In this document: positions 62,625-64,000 of the stretch, piece by piece
Layout of the letters: the number at the start of each line of letters is the position of its first letter
Position numbering within the stretch: position 1 is the first letter of the stretch
Source: Micromonospora cathayae
GTDB taxonomy: Bacteria > Actinomycetota > Actinomycetes > Mycobacteriales > Micromonosporaceae
Assembly (NCBI RefSeq): GCF_028993575.1
Contig: NZ_CP118615.1
Coordinates: 2,542,001 to 2,606,000 of the forward strand
DNA length: 64,000 nucleotides
Direction of reading: 5' to 3'
Notes under the pieces: generated by a model
The model's database searches: none
Told to the model about the DNA's origin: nothing
What the model saw: the letters and a program-made list of their open reading frames with translations, nothing else
Program-made: the position numbers and the translations under genes

Positions 62625-64000
62625 GTGTGCGCGCTGCGTGTGGAGCGGGCGGGTGAACCGCACGAACAGGCAGGTGACCGCCATGGACGGGCGGTCGACT
62701 CACTCCGTCGGTCGTATGCCGCGGTGCCCCCCGGGGCACCGGTCCGGCTGGCGAAACGCACCTCGAACCTGTTCCGTCCCCGGGCGGCGGTCACGTCGCC
62801 GGGTCTGGACGTCAGCGGTCTGACCGGGGTGCTAGGCGTCGATCCGGTGGCCCGGACGGCCGACGTGCAGGGCATGTGCACCTACGAGGACCTGGTCGAC
62901 GTCACCCTGGCGTACGGGTTGATGCCGCTGGTGGTGCCGCAGTTGCGCACCATCACCCTGGGTGGGGCGGTGACCGGCCTGGGTATCGAGTCGACGTCGT
63001 TCCGCAACGGCCTGCCGCACGAGTCGGTACGCGAGATGGACGTCCTCACCGGCGCCGGCGACCTGCTGACCGTACGCCCGGACGGGCCGCACGCCGACCT
63101 CTTCGCCGCCTTCCCGAACTCGCTCGGCAGCCTCGGGTACGCCACCCGGCTGACCATCGAGCTGCAACCGGTCCGTCGGTACGTGGCGGTGCGCAACGTC
63201 CGGTTCACCGACCTGGACGCCCTGGTCGACGCGATCGGGCAGGTGACCGCCACCCGCGCCTGGGCGGGTCGACCGGTGGACACGATGGACGGGGTGATGT
63301 TCCACCCGGACGAGTCGTACCTGGTGCTGGGCACCTTCACCGACGACGCCACCGACGCCCTCGACGGCGGCCGGCCGGCCGGTGGTCGGGGCGGGCCGGC
63401 CAGCGACTACACCGGCCCGGACATCTACTACCGGTCGCTGCCGCTGCGGCGACGCGACCTGCTCACCACCCACGACTACCTGTGGCGCTGGGACACCGAC
63501 TGGTTCTGGTGTTCCCGGGCGTTCGGCGCGCAGCACCCGGTGGTGCGGCGGCTGTGGCCGGCGCGCTGGCGGCGCAGCGACGTCTACCACCGGCTGGTCC
63601 GGCTGGAGCACCGTTACGGGGTGGCCGCCCGGGTGGACCGCTGGCGCGGCCAGCCACCCCGGGAACGGGTGGTGCAGGACGTGGAGATCCCGCTCGCCGG
63701 CACCGCCGACTTCCTGCGGTGGTTCGCCCGTGAGGTGCGGATGTCCCCGGTGTGGCTGTGCCCGTTGCGGCTGCGTGAGCCGGCCGGCCCCGGCTCGGCC
63801 CGGGTCTGGCCGCTGTACCCGCTGCGTCCCGGCCACACCTACGTCAACGTCGGTTTCTGGGGGACGGTGCCGATCGCCGACGGGGCGGCCGACGGCGACG
63901 TCAACCGGGCCGTGGAGCGGGCGGTGGCGGCCGCCGGCGGGCACAAGTCCCTCTACTCCGACGCCTACTACCCGCGTGACGAGTTCGACCGACTGTACGG
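62625..64000 (+). CDS. FAD-linked oxidoreductase (DHCR24/BfaA/TmsA-like), 3'-truncated by the window edge
   Basis: The reading frame is open from a GTG at 62625 (VCALRVERAGEPHEQAGD; another GTG five codons later) to the window end, about 458 residues. It has a PCMH-type FAD-binding N-terminus: VRLAKRTSNLFR, GVDPVARTADVQGMCTYEDLVD and LRTITLGGAVTGLGIESTSF, then FAAFPNSLGSLGYATRLTIEL. The remainder resembles DHCR24-like reductases (YYRSLPLRRRDLLTTHDYLWRWDTDWFW). In actinobacteria the closest functional relatives I recall are the FAD enzymes that reduce 10-methylene to 10-methyl fatty acids. A methyltransferase gene downstream would support that, but it lies outside the window. Confidence 0.85.
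   Translation, partial: MCALRVERAGEPHEQAGDRHGRAVDSLRRSYAAVPPGAPVRLAKRTSNLFRPRAAVTSPGLDVSGLTGVLGVDPVARTADVQGMCTYEDLVDVTLAYGLMPLVVPQLRTITLGGAVTGLGIESTSFRNGLPHESVREMDVLTGAGDLLTVRPDGPHADLFAAFPNSLGSLGYATRLTIELQPVRRYVAVRNVRFTDLDALVDAIGQVTATRAWAGRPVDTMDGVMFHPDESYLVLGTFTDDATDALDGGRPAGGRGGPASDYTGPDIYYRSLPLRRRDLLTTHDYLWRWDTDWFWCSRAFGAQHPVVRRLWPARWRRSDVYHRLVRLEHRYGVAARVDRWRGQPPRERVVQDVEIPLAGTADFLRWFAREVRMSPVWLCPLRLREPAGPGSARVWPLYPLRPGHTYVNVGFWGTVPIADGAADGDVNRAVERAVAAAGGHKSLYSDAYYPRDEFDRLY

Overview
This is GC-rich actinobacterial DNA with strong G/C third-position bias, many GTG starts and many 4-bp ATGA/GTGA gene overlaps. The gene content suggests a filamentous actinomycete, probably Micromonosporaceae (an inference; there is no rRNA or other marker gene here). 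No tRNA, rRNA, CRISPR array, insertion sequence or integrase was seen.

Region 1 (about 1.2-21.6 kb) is an extracellular contractile injection system (eCIS), a headless phage-tail-like particle. A leftward operon holds a Pvc16/DUF4255-type tail-end protein, a single-pass membrane protein, an atypical LuxR-type regulator and the PAAR spike tip. A rightward operon holds sheath, tube, a T4-type baseplate/hub chaperone, a very large DUF4157 protein, a second tube-like protein, a tube/CIS_tube fusion, a VgrG-like spike that appears split by a frameshift, gp25, baseplate J/gp6, a tail protein I family member, a zinc-ribbon/membrane/discoidin protein resembling CisA of Streptomyces, an unrecognised internally duplicated protein and an acidic repeat protein. 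No AAA+ ATPase, tape measure or recognisable fibre is seen here.

Region 2 (21.7-26.4 kb) is regulatory. An AfsR-like XRE-SARP-BTAD-NB-ARC-TPR protein is divergent from a second LuxR-type regulator that is a paralogue of the one in the leftward operon, so the eCIS lies between two related regulators. It is followed by a small module of a kinase-fold protein and an unknown protein (26.4-28.2 kb).

Region 3 (28.5-55.9 kb) is a cell-surface/exopolysaccharide locus. It encodes a GH16 glycanase, a PAP2 phosphatase, a GT28-type glycosyltransferase, a secreted propeller-like protein, a Wzz-like co-polymerase with a degenerate tyrosine-kinase domain, a GT2 enzyme, a Wzy-like polymerase, a Wzx-like flippase, a sulfotransferase, a methyltransferase, two GH99-like proteins, a GT2-GtrA-HprK-like triple fusion, a GT-C mannosyltransferase-like protein, a PLC-type phosphoesterase and a parallel beta-helix protein. 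Together they look like a Wzx/Wzy-type pathway for a decorated surface glycan. The initiating sugar-phosphate transferase and the nucleotide-sugar genes are not in the window.

Region 4 (56-64 kb) is more ordinary: two divergent aldo/keto reductases, a MoxR-type ATPase with a von Willebrand A protein, a DinB-fold protein, a DUF427 protein and the 5' part of an FAD-linked oxidoreductase that runs off the end.
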